This document shows positions 5,612 through 7,586 of a stretch of DNA of 7,586 bases, piece after piece (the stretch's first letter is position 1; every line of letters starts with the position of its first letter). Source of the DNA: Candidatus Dormiibacterota bacterium. Its GTDB lineage: Bacteria; Chloroflexota; Dormibacteria; Aeolococcales; Aeolococcaceae. Position numbers and translations under genes: made by a program. The stretch spans positions 1 to 7,586 of the forward strand of contig DAIDIX010000083.1 in the NCBI GenBank assembly GCA_027451645.1. The letters are read 5' to 3'. The notes beneath the pieces are model-generated. The model was not told where the DNA came from. It made no database searches and saw nothing but the letters and a program-made list of their open reading frames with translations.

Positions 5612-5639
5612 CCCTGGATGGCGAATGTGCCATCCAGGG
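5612..5639 (+). terminator. Strong hairpin downstream of the zinc-ribbon gene
   Basis: CCCTGGATGGC and GCCATCCAGGG form an 11-bp perfect stem with a 6-nt loop (GAATGT), starting 26 nt after the stop codon. It is probably a transcription end or an RNA 3' stabiliser. The downstream bases (TCGTTGTGCG) lack a U-tract, so it is not a classic intrinsic terminator. Confidence 0.55.
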
Positions 5640-5675
5640 TCGTTGTGCGTCTGCACGATGCTGGCATCATTCCAG

Positions 5676-5681
5676 TACACT
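5676..5681 (+). promoter_or_regulatory. Candidate -10 element for leaderless transcription of the second GNAT gene
   Basis: TACACT is followed by 7 nt and then the ATG at 5689, so the transcript would begin at the start codon. No ribosome site is visible before the ATG. No -35 hexamer is found at the usual distance. Confidence 0.35.
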
Positions 5682-5688
5682 ACCGAAC

Positions 5689-6609
5689 ATGGATGTCAGC
5701 AACCGTACTGCAGGAACATTTGTCGATCAGGGATTCAATCGTGAGCTCATCCTGACCCGGCATGGATCCGTCAGTGAGTTTCTTGAGGCTGCAGAGACAT
5801 TTCTCGTCTCCGAGGAGGCGCGTCATCACCTTCTCCTTGGACTTGCACACCAGCTTCTCGCAGCTGGGGAAGCCGCTTCTGGCCACGTGTATCTCAGCAC
5901 TGTGGCTGGTCCAGCAGGCATTGTTCTCGCAGCACTTCGCATTCCCCCCCAGAACCTCGTCATCTCACGATGCGACGATGCGGATGCCATGCGACTTCTC
6001 GCGAAGGACATTGCAGGCGTTTCTGGTTCACTTCCAGGGCTCAATGCAACAGGGGATGTCGAGGGTAGCATGTTCGTTGCGAAATGGCTCCAGGTGCATC
6101 CAGGAGTTCCCTGCAGGGTCGCACGGCACGAAGTCATCTACGAACTTGAGCGCGTGACAATGCCACAACTGGCTTCCGGACGATTCCGGAAGGCTGGAGG
6201 CAGCGACAGGGCACTTCTTGTGGACTGGCTCGACAAGTTCCAGCAGGAGGGACTTGGCATTGTTGACCGTGCGCTTGTGGAGCAGACAGTGGATCACCGC
6301 ATTGGAAGACCGGGCGAACTCGAGGGAACATACCTCTGGGAAGCTGAAGGCGTTCCCGTGTCAATGGCCATGGCATCCAGGCCAACACTGCACGGCTTCA
6401 CGATCCGTGGTGTCTGGACTCCTGAGGAGCACCGTCGCCTGGGATATGCAAAGTCGGTGGTTGCAACGCTCTGTGAGAGAATTCTCGAGCAGGGGTACGA
6501 AGCATGCTACCTCTATGCAGACCGGGCAAAGGAAGCCTCAAACCAGATATATCTCGACATGGGGTTCCACGAAGTCTGTACTGCTGAGCACTGGATTTTT
6601 GAGCAGTAG
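5689..6609 (+). CDS. GNAT family N-acetyltransferase with N-terminal extension
   Basis: A 306-residue protein whose C-terminal half is a GNAT acetyltransferase. The acetyl-CoA motif is GVWTPEEHRRLGYAKSVVATL (241-261), with RRLGYA matching the R/QxxGxG/A pattern. It is followed by CYLYADRAKEASNQIYLDMGF (273-293), with N285 in the usual place. The N-terminal half (LTRHGSVSEFLEAAETFLVS at 22-41, GHVYLSTVAGPAGIVLAALRIPPQNLVIS at 65-93, LPGLNAT at 115-121) matches the two-domain predicted acetyltransferases of the COG3393 kind. The substrate is unknown; it may be a small molecule or a protein amine. The start has no ribosome site but a TACACT 7 nt upstream. It lies 49 nt after the hairpin that ends the zinc-ribbon gene, so it is likely a separate transcript. 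It converges on the surface-protein gene with only 35 nt between stops. Confidence 0.9.
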   Translation: MDVSNRTAGTFVDQGFNRELILTRHGSVSEFLEAAETFLVSEEARHHLLLGLAHQLLAAGEAASGHVYLSTVAGPAGIVLAALRIPPQNLVISRCDDADAMRLLAKDIAGVSGSLPGLNATGDVEGSMFVAKWLQVHPGVPCRVARHEVIYELERVTMPQLASGRFRKAGGSDRALLVDWLDKFQQEGLGIVDRALVEQTVDHRIGRPGELEGTYLWEAEGVPVSMAMASRPTLHGFTIRGVWTPEEHRRLGYAKSVVATLCERILEQGYEACYLYADRAKEASNQIYLDMGFHEVCTAEHWIFEQ

Positions 6610-6622
6610 CTCAGCGTTGAGC
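6609..6622. other. Short stem-loop between convergent stops
   Basis: GCTCA-GCGT-TGAGC gives a 5-bp stem with a 4-nt loop, directly after the second GNAT stop and 22 nt beyond the surface-protein stop. It is the only structure in the 35-nt gap between the converging genes and has no U-tract on either strand. A weak bidirectional terminator is possible. Confidence 0.25.
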
Positions 6623-6644
6623 AGATCACAGCAGTCCAGGCTGA

Positions 6645-7586
6645 CTACGGACCGCTGACAAGCGTCACTGTCCATGTTGAGGAATAGGAACCTGCAAAGG
6701 CAGACGAGGGGATGGCTGCCTGCCAGCCGATGCTCACTGTCTGATTGCCAAGACCGGAACTTGAAGCAGCAGAGAGGAGCTTGGTTGCTGTCGCACCAGG
6801 AAGGGCATAGGTGGACCAGCTTCCAAGGTTTGCAGTCGTGCAGGTTGAACCTGTGTCACAGGATGAGGTGGGTAGGGCCGGAACAGTGAAGTCAGAGCTT
6901 GCGAGCTGGTTGCTGCCACTTGTGAAGGGCGTGTTGGAAAGGGTGACATTCCAGCCGCTTCCGGAACCGGTATTGTCACCAACATCAAGGAGCTGGGTAG
7001 CAGTGCTGGTCTGGTTGAAGCCATTGAGGGTGATGGTGGAGAAGGTGACATTCGCAGGTGCTGAGGCGAAGGAGAGGGTTCCCGCAATGATGGACTGGCT
7101 TGCAGTGACGCTGTCTGCTGTCATGACAAAACTCACAGGATTTGTCATTGCCCAGTCACCACTGGCAAGTCCGGAGCCGACCTCGTCGACAATGAAGCTC
7201 GGATAGAGGCCAACAGGCGGATTGGTCATGCCTCCGAAGGTGAGGGAGACTGCAGTGCCACTCGAGACGGAAACAGGAGAAGTAATGGTGTAGGTGAGTG
7301 TCGGAACGACAGATCCTGGAGAGGCTGCCCACGAGCCTGAGACATTCGTGATGATCTGGCCAGTATTGTCAGCTGCGAAGCAGTTGAGGGGACAGGCAAT
7401 GTCCAGGATGGCTCCTGTCGTGCTGGAAGAAACTGCACTCCAGCTAGTGCCACCTGTCGTGGTCGTGAGAAGGGTACCGCCAGCACCTCCTGCGAACGCT
7501 GTGGTCGTGGAACCGGGGAGCCATGAAATCCCATAGAGGGTATTCGTCGTTCCGGAAGTCTCTGCTGTCCACGTCTGACCAGTATT
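6645..7586 (-). CDS. Surface/secreted protein with Ycf48/BNR-like repeat and C-terminal WxL-like domain, 5' end beyond the window
   Basis: The frame is open from the right edge to TAG at 6645, giving 313 residues; the N-terminus with any signal peptide is outside. Visible residues about 5-86 form beta-propeller-like repeat units: TWTAETSGTTNTLYGISW, then AGGAGGTLLTTTTGGTSWSA, then ILDIACPLNCFAADNTGQII. This is the W-x-SGT...L-x-G-I / GGTxLxTxxGGxxW pattern of Ycf48/BNR proteins. Residues about 93-313 are Ser/Thr/Gly-rich beta sequence ending in a WxL-like domain: LSFASAPANVTFSTITLNGF (171-190), LDVGDNTGSGSGWNVTLSNT with W212 (200-219), and a terminal STWTVTLVSGP with W305. WxL domains bind cell-wall peptidoglycan non-covalently in Firmicutes. 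No LPxTG motif or terminal membrane helix follows. Cysteine pairs at C65/C69 and C243/C249 suggest disulfides outside the cell. Role is likely adhesion or surface layer, by inference. Confidence 0.82.
   Translation of the reverse strand, partial: NTGQTWTAETSGTTNTLYGISWLPGSTTTAFAGGAGGTLLTTTTGGTSWSAVSSSTTGAILDIACPLNCFAADNTGQIITNVSGSWAASPGSVVPTLTYTITSPVSVSSGTAVSLTFGGMTNPPVGLYPSFIVDEVGSGLASGDWAMTNPVSFVMTADSVTASQSIIAGTLSFASAPANVTFSTITLNGFNQTSTATQLLDVGDNTGSGSGWNVTLSNTPFTSGSNQLASSDFTVPALPTSSCDTGSTCTTANLGSWSTYALPGATATKLLSAASSSGLGNQTVSIGWQAAIPSSAFAGSYSSTWTVTLVSGP

Noticed and set aside
7226..7534. Two alternative frames at the right end on both strands
   Set aside because: The remaining minus frame is open to the edge and encodes propeller-like repeats and a WxL-like domain in continuous register, so these are shadows.

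Overview
The window is a bacterial chromosomal segment of moderate-to-high GC that uses the standard genetic code (TAG, TGA and TAA all act as stops). Several genes have a promoter-like TAnnnT hexamer 7-9 nt before the start codon, while others have a clear GGAG or GGGAG ribosome site. This mixture of leaderless and leadered genes, the small DUF5679-type zinc ribbon, the ArsA/Get3 ATPase with a C-terminal HSP20-like domain, and the CPxxC-bearing beta-propeller-like surface repeat all recall Terrabacteria (Chloroflexota/Dormibacterota-like or actinobacterial). I cannot fix the phylum from sequence reading alone. No mobile element, CRISPR array, tRNA or rRNA was seen.

Left half (1-3234, all minus strand, read right to left). 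A lipoate/octanoyl transferase family gene (2503-3234) has its own promoter-like elements and a strong ribosome site. After a 249-nt gap holding a perfect 20-bp palindrome comes a very compact four-gene cluster. It starts with a small protein whose only membrane segment is at its extreme C-terminus (1885-2253, a candidate tail-anchored protein). Next is a Get3/ArsA-type ATPase with an HSP20-like tail (684-1862), then an 83-residue protein with an N-terminal His/Cys cluster that overlaps the ATPase by 11 nt (443-694). Last is a NUDIX hydrolase running off the left edge (1-438). Spacings are 22 nt, -11 nt and 4 nt, so co-transcription is very likely.

Middle (3374-5201). A GNAT acetyltransferase on the plus strand diverges from the lipoate-family gene and converges on a 460-residue (alpha/alpha)6-type glycosidase on the minus strand. 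The two coding ends overlap by 68 nt.

Right part (5202-7586). A divergent promoter region leads to a 48-residue zinc-ribbon protein on the plus strand, ending in a strong hairpin. A second, larger GNAT protein follows, apparently leaderless. Converging from the right edge is the C-terminal 313 residues of a secreted or surface protein combining a Ycf48/BNR-like repeat with a WxL-like C-terminal domain.

The most interesting unit is the 1-2253 cluster: an ATPase of the family that chaperones tail-anchored membrane proteins lies directly downstream of a gene for a candidate tail-anchored protein.
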